A stretch of DNA of 64,000 nucleotides, taken from the NCBI GenBank assembly GCA_965202905.1, contig OZ241868.1, forward strand, positions 3,038,001-3,102,000. Reading direction: 5' to 3'. The DNA comes from CAYFYS01 sp965202905. Its GTDB lineage: Bacteria; Pseudomonadota; Alphaproteobacteria; MPNO01. Below, piece by piece: positions 53,518 through 61,677 of the stretch (within the stretch, counting starts at the first letter, position 1; every line of letters starts with the position of its first letter). Position numbers and translations under genes: made by a program. The notes beneath the pieces were generated by a model. The model was not told the origin of the DNA, did not search any database, and saw only the letters and a program-made list of their open reading frames with translations.

Positions 53518-54993
53518 ATGACAGGTGACAATCTTCGCTGCGTTCTGGCCTATCGCGACCTCAGGGAGTGGATCGCCCAGGCGGATCTGCTGGGCGAGGT
53601 CCGCGTGGTCCGCGGCGCGTCCTGGCAGGAGGACATCGGCCTCGCGGCCGAGGCGGTGATCAAGCATGACGACGGACCGGCGGTCCTGTTCGAGGACGTG
53701 CCGGGCTGCGCGCCGGGCCACCGGCTGATCATGAACATCTTCGCCGGCAAGCGGCGCAACATGACGCTGGGCTTCCCGGACGATCTGTCCAAGGTCGAGC
53801 TGAGCGACGCCTGCTATTCGGCCTTCGTCAAGGACCGGCCGCTGATCCCTCACCGTATCGTCGAGGACGGCCCGGTCTTCGAGAACGCGCTGACCGGCGA
53901 CGACATCGACTTGATGAAGTTCCCCACCCCGATCTGGCATGTCGAGGATGGCGGGCGCTACATCGGCACCGGCTGCTATTCGGTCACCCGCGACCCGGAC
54001 GACGGCTGGCTCAATGTCGGGACCTACCGCGCGATGGTGCACGACCGAAAGTCGGTCGGCGTCCTGATGGTCCCGGGCAAGCACGGCCATGTCCACCGCG
54101 AAAAGCATTTCTCGCGCGGCGAGCGGTGCCCGATCGTGATGGTGTTGGGCTCCGAGCCCATGTCGTTTTACGCCGCATGCACCGAGGCGCCGGCCGGCGC
54201 CTGCGAGTTCGATATCGTCGGCGGGATCAGGGGCGAGCCGCTGGACTGCGTTGAAGGCAGGGTTACCGGCCTGCCGTTTCCGGCCAACGCCGAAATGGTC
54301 ATCGAGGGCTATCTCACCCAGGGTCACGACAGGATGGAAGGCCCGTTCGGCGAATGGACCGGCTACTACGCCTCGGGCGAGCATCCCGAGCCGGTGCTGG
54401 AGATCGAGGCGCTCTACCACCGGAACGACCCGATCCTGCTCGGCGTGCCGCCGATGGGCGGCGGATCGGACGAGATGGGCCGCTACCGCGCGGTGCTGCG
54501 CTCGGCGATGGTCAAGGAGGCGCTGGCGTCGGCCGGCGTGCCGGACGTGACCGGGGTGTGGTGCTATGAGATCGGCTCCTCGCGCCTGATGCACGGCGTC
54601 TCGATCAAGCAGCGCTATCCGGGCCACGCCAGGCAAGCCGGCCATGTCGCCGCGCTCTGCCATGCCGCGAACTACGCCAACCGCTATGTCGTGGTGGTCG
54701 ACGAGGACATCGACGTGACCAGCCTCGAGGAGCTCTGGTGGGCGCTCTTGACCCGCTCCGACCCGGCAACCTCGATGGACATCATCCACGGCGCGCGCAC
54801 CTCGCCCGCCGACCCGCTGCTGACGGCCGAGAAGCGCGCGCGGGGGGATCTCTCCATGAGCCGCGCGGTGATCGACGCCTGCCGGCCGTTCCACTGGCGC
54901 GACGAGTTCCCCAGGGCCAACGCCCCGGACCCTGATCGGGCGCGGCGCGCGCGGCGGAAGTTCGGCCGGTTGCTGAGCCCGGGCGGCCGGTAA
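53518..54993 (+). CDS. UbiD family decarboxylase (second copy, divergent)
   Basis: A 491-residue UbiD protein, clearly not a recent duplicate of the one at 50638. LTGDDIDLMKFPTPIWHVED, MEGPFGEWTGYYASGE and YVVVVDEDIDVTSLEELWWA are the family signatures, and RDPDDGWLNVGTYR the substrate-side region. ATG with GGGGGAG upstream. Two unlike UbiD enzymes with a Rieske oxygenase between them suggest a pathway with two decarboxylations or a two-substrate capacity. Confidence 0.92.
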   Translation: MTGDNLRCVLAYRDLREWIAQADLLGEVRVVRGASWQEDIGLAAEAVIKHDDGPAVLFEDVPGCAPGHRLIMNIFAGKRRNMTLGFPDDLSKVELSDACYSAFVKDRPLIPHRIVEDGPVFENALTGDDIDLMKFPTPIWHVEDGGRYIGTGCYSVTRDPDDGWLNVGTYRAMVHDRKSVGVLMVPGKHGHVHREKHFSRGERCPIVMVLGSEPMSFYAACTEAPAGACEFDIVGGIRGEPLDCVEGRVTGLPFPANAEMVIEGYLTQGHDRMEGPFGEWTGYYASGEHPEPVLEIEALYHRNDPILLGVPPMGGGSDEMGRYRAVLRSAMVKEALASAGVPDVTGVWCYEIGSSRLMHGVSIKQRYPGHARQAGHVAALCHAANYANRYVVVVDEDIDVTSLEELWWALLTRSDPATSMDIIHGARTSPADPLLTAEKRARGDLSMSRAVIDACRPFHWRDEFPRANAPDPDRARRARRKFGRLLSPGGR

Positions 54994-55087
54994 CAGCGGC
55001 GCGGAGAACGGATCGCCCCGGCCATCGTGTCGCGATCCGGGACAGCGCGGCGGCGGCCCCGACGACGATCGCCCTTGCCCGGCCGTT

Positions 55088-55123
55088 GGCACGCAAGGTG
55101 GCACGCAAGGTGACGCGCAAGGT
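55088..55123. repeat. Three 12-bp tandem units
   Basis: GGCACGCAAGGT occurs twice in tandem and then once as GACGCGCAAGGT, between the second ubiD gene and the Rieske gene remnant. The stretch 54994-55170 shows no gene. Confidence 0.8.
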
Positions 55124-55174
55124 GACGGGGGATAGGATTGGCGGGCGATTTCCGCCGGACGTTCCTCGGCGAGG

Positions 55175-55390
55175 CGCCGGAGCAGATGGAAGGCCTGTCT
55201 GGAGAACGTGCGCGGTCACTATCACGGCGCGCTGCCGCACGGCTTCCAGAACACCTTCGGCATCAACCGCGCGGGCCATGACTGCGGCTCCAGGATGGAC
55301 GGGAAGCACCGGCATTCGATCCTGTTCGTCCGCCAGCCGCGCGAGGAATACGACGGCGACGCGTCGCTGCTGCGCTTCGTGTGCAGGGCG
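55175..55390 (+). pseudogene. Remnant of a Rieske oxygenase alpha subunit gene
   Basis: About 70 codons in one frame read RWKACLENVRGHYHGALPHG, then FQNTFGINRAGHDCGSRMDG and KHRHSILFVRQPREEYDGDA. This resembles the catalytic-domain iron site of salicylate/anthranilate-type ring hydroxylases (typical NWKxYxENxRDPYHxSLLHxF). Neither the Rieske domain nor the C-terminus is present. The readable part stops within a few bases of repeat copy 2, so insertion or rearrangement of the repeat may have truncated the gene. Confidence 0.55.
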
Positions 55391-55391
55391 A

Positions 55392-56310
55392 CGAAAGTCT
55401 TTGTGAATCCGGAAGATGCCGGGAAGATCCCGAAACCCAGGGGTTGGAGGGATTTCGGCGGGGTTGCGGGGCGGCGGAAAGTCCTTGCGAATCCGGGCTT
55501 GCACGGGGATTTACGGGGCGTTTCAGGGGCGCTGAAACGGCGGTAGATCCGGGCGGTTTCGCGGGGTCGGATCGGCCATCAGAACAGTCGGAACAGGCCG
55601 GACCGTGCAGGGTCCAGGCGCCGCCGCTGCCGCCCACGGTGACCGGCTTCGCGGCGGTCGGGTTGGCGTTGGATCGGGATGCGCCGATAAGGGGCGCCGG
55701 ACACGGCGGGAATGCCCTGGAAACGTCGAGAGAACGCCCCGGTTCAGGACATGTGAGACGGGAGGGCTCCGGCCGGCCGTTCGTCGGTCGAAAGACTTTC
55801 GGGAGTCCGTCCGCCGAGGGCCTTCAGGGCGTCGGGCGCCCGTCCGGCATGGAACCCGTAGCGCCAAGCCTGATCGCCGCGCTATCCTACGACTCTACGT
55901 TATGAAAAGCAGTCTCGGAGTGCTCTGAATGTGGGCCGGCTTCCGTCCCCGTGACGCGGCCCAGTTCGCGGATCATCGGCCGGGTCCAGCGCGTCGACTC
56001 CGCGCCGCTGTCCTTCGCGAGGGGGGTGACAGCCTCGATGATCTTTTTCATGTCTCATTCTCCTTTCTTGGCTTCGGCCGGTCCGGCTACTATCGCGCGG
56101 CGCTCCAGACCAAAAGCCTCTAATGAGCGGTCTCCAGCCGCGTCAAGCCCCTCTGTCGCTAACAAGCTTCATGTCCGGCGCCGGCGTCATGCTACGCCGC
56201 TGGGAGGATCGGGCCGCTGGAAGGATCGGACCGTCGGGGCGATCCGTCCGGTTTGCCATCGCCTCGACAGCCGCGCGCGCCCCGCCGCCGGTCCCGGCCC
56301 GAAAATCCAG
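55392..56310 (-). repeat. Dispersed ~1 kb repeat, copy 2 (inverted relative to copy 1)
   Basis: Reverse complement of 21869-22860 over nearly its whole length, with small indels and substitutions. The two copies are 32.5 kb apart in opposite orientation. Copy 2 keeps the intact peptide ORF (55887-56051) and lacks the 19-C run. Its outer end is flanked by a truncated Rieske gene (55175-55390), and its inner end lies 68 bases before the acyl-CoA dehydrogenase gene. The phrase AAAGTCTTTGTGAATCCGG recurs with changes at 55479-55495. Confidence 0.88.
55887..56051 (-). CDS. 54-residue leader-like peptide (intact copy in repeat 2)
   Basis: The ATG at 56051 has AAAGGAGAATGAGAC directly upstream, one of the best ribosome binding sites in the window. 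The 54-residue product starts MKKIIEAVTPLAKDSG, has WTRPMIRELGRVTGTE in its middle and ends in a His/Glu/Ser-rich tail without cysteine. The middle resembles RiPP leader segments of the Y/W-x2-P-x-(I/L)-x2-LG-x-V-T kind, recognised by PqqD-like domains. No processing enzymes lie nearby. If a precursor, the core would be the last ~20 residues. It could also be chance coding inside a repeat. Confidence 0.45.
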   Translation of the reverse strand: MKKIIEAVTPLAKDSGAESTRWTRPMIRELGRVTGTEAGPHSEHSETAFHNVES

Positions 56311-56377
56311 GGCGTTTACACGCCGCCGCCGGCGTAGCACCGTGGCTGCTGGAGCGACGCTGGGAAGGGGTCCGGGA

Positions 56378-58135
56378 ATGGCCGGCTACAGACCGCCTGT
56401 GGACGACATCGTGTTCCTGCTGCGCCGGGTGATCGACAGCGACCGGGTGCTCGGCCGGCCGCCCTGCGCGCATGTCGACGGCGAGACCCTGGAAGCGGTC
56501 GTCCGCCAGGCGGGACGGCTCGCCGCCGACGTGATCGCGCCGATCAACCGCGACGCCGATCGCATCGGCGCGGCCTTCGAGAATGGCGTCGTCCGACTCC
56601 CGCCGGGCTTCGACGCCGCCTATCGCGCCTGTTGCGAGGGCGGCTGGCCTTCGCTCGCGCTGCCCGAGAAGTTCGGCGGCCAGGCGATGCCGGAGATCGC
56701 CCAGGCCGCGGTCTCGGAGATGTTCAACGGCGCGAGCCTCGCCTTCACCATGCTGACGGTGACCGGAAGGGCCGCGGCGCGGGTTCTGCTGGCCCACGCC
56801 GGGGAGGCGATCCAGGCGCTCTACGTCCCGCGCCTGGCAAGCGGCGAATGGGCCGGCGCCATCGTGATGACCGAGCCCCATGCCGGCTCGGACATCGGCC
56901 GGGCGCGCACGAAGGCCGTGCCCAACCCGGACGACGGCTATGCGCTGACCGGAACCAAGATCTTCATCTCCTTCGGCGAGCACGACGCGACCGGGCAGAT
57001 CTGCCACATCGTGCTGGCGCGGATCGAGGGCGCGCCGGACGGCGTGCGCGGGCTGAGTCTGTTCCTGGTCCCCAAATTCCTGGTCGGCCGGGACGGCGCG
57101 CTGGGGGCGCGTAACGGCGTCCGGGCCGCCCGCATCGAGGAGAAGATGGGCATCCACGGCTCGCCCACCTGCGAGATGCGGCTCGACGGCGCGACCGGCT
57201 TCCTGCTGGGCGAGCCCGGCCGCGGCGTCCAGAACATGTTCACCATGATCAACGTCATGCGGCTGGAGGTGGCGCTGGAAGGCGTCGGCATCGCGGGCGC
57301 CGCGCTCGACAAGGCGCTCGGCTACGCCGCCGAGCGCATCCAGGGCGGCAATGACGCGGCGGACGGCGCGCCGATCGTCGAACACGCCGATGTCCGGCGC
57401 ATGCTGCTCACCATGAAGGCGCAGACCGGCGGCGCCCGCGCGCTCGCCTACGAGGCCGCCTGTCAGCTCGATATCGCCCGCGGCGCGGACGACGCCGAGA
57501 CCGCCGCCGAGGCTGCCGCGCTGGCGGCATTCCTGCTGCCGGTCTGCAAGGCGCACTGCACCGATCTCGCCGTCGAGGTCGCGAGCCTTGCCGTTCAGGT
57601 CCATGGCGGCCACGGCTACATCGCCGAACACGGCGTCGAGCAGCTCATGCGCGACGCCCGCATCACCCCGATCTACGAGGGCGCCAACGGCATCCAGGCG
57701 ATCGATCTGGTGCTGCGCAGGCTCGGCCGCGACGACGGCGCGACCCTGGAGACCCTGGCCCGGCGGATCGAGGCCGACCTCGCCGCCGCCGCCGCCCCGG
57801 CCGTGCCGGAGATCCACGCGGCGCTGGCGAACGGGCTGGCGATGGTGCGGGCCGCCTCCGCCCACATCCTCGACCGCCTCGCGGCGGAGGCGACGCCCGA
57901 CGCGCTCGCCGGCGCCACCCCCTATCTGCGCCTGGTCGCCACCGTCGCCGTCGGGTGGATGTGGCGGCGCATGGCCGAGGCGGCCGGAAACGACCCCTTC
58001 GGCGCCGAGATCCGCGCGCTCGCGCGCTTCTACGCCCTGGAAATCATGCCGAACGCCGCCGCCTTGGCCGCCAGCGCCGGCAACGGCGCGGACCACCTCT
58101 ACGCCCTGGACGCCCGGCAGATCGCCCGGGTTTGA
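56378..58135 (+). CDS. Acyl-CoA dehydrogenase with C-terminal extension
   Basis: FAD enzyme that introduces the alpha-beta double bond in acyl-CoA. The 585-residue product is the long form. It has the FAD-binding IVMTEPHAGSDIGRART near residue 165, EKMGIHGSPTCEMRLDG, VHGGHGYIAEHGVEQLMRDA and IYEGANGIQAIDLVLR, then a C-terminal helical domain of about 130 residues. ATG with AAGGGG upstream. It fits the CoA-transferase and 3-hydroxyacyl-CoA dehydrogenase genes at the right edge. Confidence 0.94.
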   Translation: MAGYRPPVDDIVFLLRRVIDSDRVLGRPPCAHVDGETLEAVVRQAGRLAADVIAPINRDADRIGAAFENGVVRLPPGFDAAYRACCEGGWPSLALPEKFGGQAMPEIAQAAVSEMFNGASLAFTMLTVTGRAAARVLLAHAGEAIQALYVPRLASGEWAGAIVMTEPHAGSDIGRARTKAVPNPDDGYALTGTKIFISFGEHDATGQICHIVLARIEGAPDGVRGLSLFLVPKFLVGRDGALGARNGVRAARIEEKMGIHGSPTCEMRLDGATGFLLGEPGRGVQNMFTMINVMRLEVALEGVGIAGAALDKALGYAAERIQGGNDAADGAPIVEHADVRRMLLTMKAQTGGARALAYEAACQLDIARGADDAETAAEAAALAAFLLPVCKAHCTDLAVEVASLAVQVHGGHGYIAEHGVEQLMRDARITPIYEGANGIQAIDLVLRRLGRDDGATLETLARRIEADLAAAAAPAVPEIHAALANGLAMVRAASAHILDRLAAEATPDALAGATPYLRLVATVAVGWMWRRMAEAAGNDPFGAEIRALARFYALEIMPNAAALAASAGNGADHLYALDARQIARV

Positions 58136-58435
58136 CCCGCCGGACCGCGAACCGGCCGGAAACGACCTGGATTTCGGGGCGGCTATGGCTTGGAAACGGG
58201 CGTTGACCGGAGCCTGAACGGCGCGGCGCGTCCCGCCGAGGCCGCCCACGAACGCCTCCAGGGCGTCCATGTCGAACGCCTCGACTGGAAAGAGTTCATC
58301 GCCCGGTACGACCGGCCGGAAGTGCGGGAGATGTTCGCCGGCTTCGAGGTCGAGGAAGTGGAGACCCGCTACTCAGCCAACGCCAGGGCGATGCGAAGGG
58401 CGGGGGAGGTGTTGATTTCGGGCGGGCGGGCCGCT
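58136..58435 (+). other. Intergenic stretch with a possible coding remnant
   Basis: A frame at 58190-58459 contains a protein-like segment (VERLDWKEFIARYDRPEVRE followed by MFAGFEVEEVETRYSAN), but its beginning and end look random and it runs into the end of the convergent FRG-TPR gene. I see no ribosome binding site and recognise no family. Probably a remnant. Confidence 0.25.
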
Positions 58436-61036
58436 TCAGCCCGGGCCGTCCAGGTCTGACAGGCGCTTCCGCGCCGCTTCTATCCCCTCCGGGATATCTT
58501 GCTTCGTTGCCAGATCGAGCGCCTTCTTGAAATCGCTTCGCGCCTCGTCAGTTTTGTTGAGCGCCATATTCGCGAGGCCCCGGTTGTAGTAGGCATCCGC
58601 ATAGTTGGGCCGCAGTGCGATGGCCTTACTGAAGTCGGCGATGGCGTCCTCGAAGTGGCGGAGTTCCACCTTTGCGTGGCCTCGGTTGTTGTAGGCCTCC
58701 GCAAAGTCGGGCCGCAGTTCGATGGCTTCATTGAAGTCGGCAATGGCGCCCTCGAAGCAGCGGAGTCCCGCCTTTGCGCCGCCCCGGTTGTTGTAGGCAT
58801 CCGCAAGGTCGGGCCGCAGTTCGATGGCCCTATCGTAGTCGGCGATGGCGTCCTCGAAGTGGCGGAGTCCCACCTTCGCGTTGCCCCGGTTGTAGTAGGC
58901 ATCCGCAAAGTCGGGCCGCAGTTCGATTGCCCTATCGTAGTCGGCGATGGCGTCCTCGAAGTGGCGGAGTCCCACCTTTGCGTGGCCTCGGTTGTTGTAG
59001 GCATCCGCATAGTCGGGCCGCAGTTCGATTACCCTATCGTAGTCGGCGATGGCGTCCTCGAAGTGGCGGAGCGCCATTTTCGCGTTGCCCCGGTTGTAGT
59101 AGGCCTCCGCAAAGTCGGGCCGCAGTTCGATTGCCCTATCGTAGTCGGCGATGGCGTCCTCGAAGTGGCGGAGCGCCATTTTCGCGTTGCCCCGGTTTTT
59201 GTAGTCCTCCGCAAAGTCGGGCCGCAGTTCGATTGCCCTATCGTAGTCGGCGATGGCGTCCTCGAAGTGGCGGAGTCCCTCCTTCGCGAGGCCCCGGTGG
59301 TAGTAGGCCTCTGCAAAGTCGGGCCGCAGTTGGATGGCCCTATCGTAATCGGCGATGGCGTCTTCGAAGCGGCGGAGTCTCGCCTTCACGTTGCCCCGGT
59401 TGTAGCAGGCCTCCGCAAAGTCGGGCCGCAGTTGGATGGCCCTATCGTAATCGGCGATGGCGTCATCGAAGCGGCGGAGTCTCGCCTTCGCGTTGCCCCG
59501 GTGGTAGTAGGCCTCTGCAAAGTCGGGCCGCAGTTGGATGGCCCTATCGTAATCGGCGATGGCGTCATCGAAGCGGCGGAGTCTCGCCTTCGCGTTGCCC
59601 CGGTGGTAGTAGGCCTCTGCAAAGTCGGGCCGCAGTTGGATGGCCCTATCGTAATCGGCGATGGCGTCATCGAAGCGGCGGAGTCCCACCTTCGCGTTGC
59701 CCCGGTTGTAGCAGGCGTCCGCATAGTCGGGCCGCAGTTCGATTGCCGTATCGTAGTCGGCGATGGCGCCCTCGAAGTCGTCGAGCGTCTTCTTCACGTT
59801 GCCCCGGTTGTTGTAGGGCTCCGCAAGGTCGGGCCGCCGTTCGATTGCCGTATCGTAGTCGGCGATGGCGCCCTCGAAGTCGTCGAGCGTCTTCTTCACG
59901 TTGCCCCGGTTGTTGTAGGGCTCCGCAAGGTCGGGCCGCCGTTCGATTGCCGCATCGAAGTCGGCGATGGCGTCTTCGAAGCGGCGGAGTCTCGCCTTCG
60001 CGTTGCCCCGGTTGTTGTAGGGCTCCGCAAGGTCGGGCCGCCGTTCGATTGCCGCATCGAAGTCGGTGATGGCGCCCTCGAAGTCGTCGAGCGCCATCTT
60101 CACATCGCCGCGGTTGTTGTAGGCCTCCGCAAGGTCGGGCCGTAGTTCGATTGCCTCATTTAAGTCGGCGATGGCGCCCTTGAAGTCGTCGAGTGTCTTC
60201 TTCACGCTGCCCCGGTTGTTGTAGGCCTCCGCATAGTCGGGCCGCAGTTCGATGGCTTCATTGTAGTTTTTTATCGCGTTCTTGTAGTCCCTAGATTTTT
60301 CTGCTGAAAAGCCGATATATAGTAAAATCTCCGCCTTTCCCAATTTATTTTGGTTGTCAATGAACCCAAAAAGATCGTTGTAAATTGTTCCTTCATGAAT
60401 GTTGTGGAACACTCGTAGGTATCGGAGGCAGTCTTTCTTTATTTCGTTTGGGACGCGGAACGATTTGTAATGGGGTTCCGAAACGATGCCCTCCGGCACA
60501 TGTACGATGCCCTCCGGCGCATGTACGAAAACGCTGCTTTGAAACTCGACGCGCGCCCTGCTGAGCAGAGTTCGGGCGGGAGCGAGGACGCGGACCTGCG
60601 TCGGGCGGGGCTCGTATTTAATGTCGCCGACAGTGTCGATGCCATTGGTTTTCAGGGCAATCAGGCGCCCGCCCTTATTCACTTCGTCATCCGCTTCATC
60701 ATCCACCTCGCCGCTGCAGGCGAAAAAGAGCGCCACGAACAGGCTGCGGCTGAAATCGATCAGGGTTGTGTCGGCGCCAAAATGGCGAAGGTCCGTGAGT
60801 ATCTCCTTATTGCTCGTGGCGTACGGGAATTGCGGTCTGGCGTTTTCTACGATTCTTTTCTCGATATCAACGGGTTGGAGATTTTCACCAAAGGTGATTT
60901 TTTCTTTGAATTTTCTATAAAGACCGGAAGTTAATTCTTTGAAACAACGATTCGTGCCTCTGAAGATATATTTTTCACCTTTACAGAAATCCTCTATATG
61001 GGAAATCAGTTCCTGCGGCGTTTGCGAACGGTCCAT
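58436..61036 (-). CDS. FRG-domain protein with 18 TPR repeats
   Basis: An 866-residue protein. The N-terminus (about residues 8-220) is an FRG domain: KYIFRGTNRCFKELTSGLYR contains the Phe-Arg-Gly signature, followed by LRHFGADTTLIDFSRSLFVA and LFFACSG. Residues 235-846 are 18 uninterrupted 34-residue TPR units of the form AEAYYNRGNAKMALRHFEDA followed by IADYDRAIELRPDF. A 20-residue tail follows. FRG domains are found in phage and mobile-element contexts and have no settled activity; TPRs should bind a protein partner. The ATG at 61036 follows AAGGGAGG by six bases. The FRG-coding part is AT-richer than its surroundings, suggesting transfer. Confidence 0.88.
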   Translation of the reverse strand: MDRSQTPQELISHIEDFCKGEKYIFRGTNRCFKELTSGLYRKFKEKITFGENLQPVDIEKRIVENARPQFPYATSNKEILTDLRHFGADTTLIDFSRSLFVALFFACSGEVDDEADDEVNKGGRLIALKTNGIDTVGDIKYEPRPTQVRVLAPARTLLSRARVEFQSSVFVHAPEGIVHVPEGIVSEPHYKSFRVPNEIKKDCLRYLRVFHNIHEGTIYNDLFGFIDNQNKLGKAEILLYIGFSAEKSRDYKNAIKNYNEAIELRPDYAEAYNNRGSVKKTLDDFKGAIADLNEAIELRPDLAEAYNNRGDVKMALDDFEGAITDFDAAIERRPDLAEPYNNRGNAKARLRRFEDAIADFDAAIERRPDLAEPYNNRGNVKKTLDDFEGAIADYDTAIERRPDLAEPYNNRGNVKKTLDDFEGAIADYDTAIELRPDYADACYNRGNAKVGLRRFDDAIADYDRAIQLRPDFAEAYYHRGNAKARLRRFDDAIADYDRAIQLRPDFAEAYYHRGNAKARLRRFDDAIADYDRAIQLRPDFAEACYNRGNVKARLRRFEDAIADYDRAIQLRPDFAEAYYHRGLAKEGLRHFEDAIADYDRAIELRPDFAEDYKNRGNAKMALRHFEDAIADYDRAIELRPDFAEAYYNRGNAKMALRHFEDAIADYDRVIELRPDYADAYNNRGHAKVGLRHFEDAIADYDRAIELRPDFADAYYNRGNAKVGLRHFEDAIADYDRAIELRPDLADAYNNRGGAKAGLRCFEGAIADFNEAIELRPDFAEAYNNRGHAKVELRHFEDAIADFSKAIALRPNYADAYYNRGLANMALNKTDEARSDFKKALDLATKQDIPEGIEAARKRLSDLDGPG
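58499..60334. repeat. Tandem array of 18 x 102-bp units encoding TPRs
   Basis: Eighteen 102-base units in the coding sequence of the FRG-TPR protein. Neighbouring units in the middle are nearly identical; the units at about 59455-59556 and 59557-59658 are identical over 102 bases. The outer units are more diverged. Such an array should expand and contract by recombination. A long antisense frame across it is a by-product of the repeats. Confidence 0.92.
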
Positions 61037-61086
61037 GAGTTCCTCCCTTGGATGACAAGGCTGCACGTTATGGCGGGTCTCGCGGG

Positions 61087-61620
61087 TCATTCGCACCAAC
61101 TCCCGCACCGCCCGCCGCTGTAGGCCCGCCCGTGGTCGGCCGCGATCAGAGCCGCCGACAGCGAGCGCCCGTCAACGAGCAGGTCCGCGATCACGCGGCC
61201 GCCCCACTTTCCCCAAGCCGGATCCTGGATCACGATCAAGCGGGCCGACGACACCGCCGCCCGCGTGAACGCCGTCGCCGCCTTCCCGGCTGCGCGCTCT
61301 GCCGGACATTTCGTACGTCCGCCCTTCTCCGGCGTATCGACGCCTCGCAGCCGCACCTTGAGGCCGGCCAGTTCCGGCGGCAGATCGGCCGACGCACGGC
61401 CGTCATCATACTCGCCGGCGCGCTTGGCCACGAGCCCATCATCGGTGCGCACCACATCGCCACATGGACGATAGATACGCCCGGCCCGCCAATCAACCTA
61501 CGCCCGGTTCACCAGGATCGCGCAGCCGTCCGGCGGCGGCGGCTCCATCGAATCGCCCTTCGCCTCGATCTCAGCGCGGCGCGTCGGATCGAGCCCGCGG
61601 CCGGGCCAGCCCTGTACGGC
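61087..61620 (-). pseudogene. Chimeric relic: S24 peptidase end fused to a nuclease (SNase-like) domain
   Basis: In one minus-strand frame, interrupted by a TAG at 61500-61498, the upstream part reads IEAKGDSMEPPPPDGCAILV then VDWRAGRIY and VVRTDDGLVAKRAGE. This is the catalytic Ser and Lys region of an S24 (LexA/CI repressor-like) peptidase. It then runs directly into LPPELAGLKVRLRGVDTPEK and DPAWGKWGGRVIADLLVDGR with a final GGRCGSWC, a thermonuclease-family domain lacking its N-terminal Asp motif. Two gene ends appear joined by a deletion. Neither half is complete. Confidence 0.6.
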
Positions 61621-61677
61621 GAAACGTCGGATGGCCCGTCACCGTCTCGTCCGGCGGCAACGCGCCGCCGCGCGGGC

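Noticed and set aside
58499..60145. Repetitive 548-codon plus-strand frame across the TPR array
   Set aside because: Mirror image of the 102-bp TPR repeats on the other strand; it has no ribosome binding site and the repeat unit makes sense only as TPR.
58499..60334. Regular repeat spacing suggesting a CRISPR array
   Set aside because: The units are contiguous 102-bp coding repeats without spacers.
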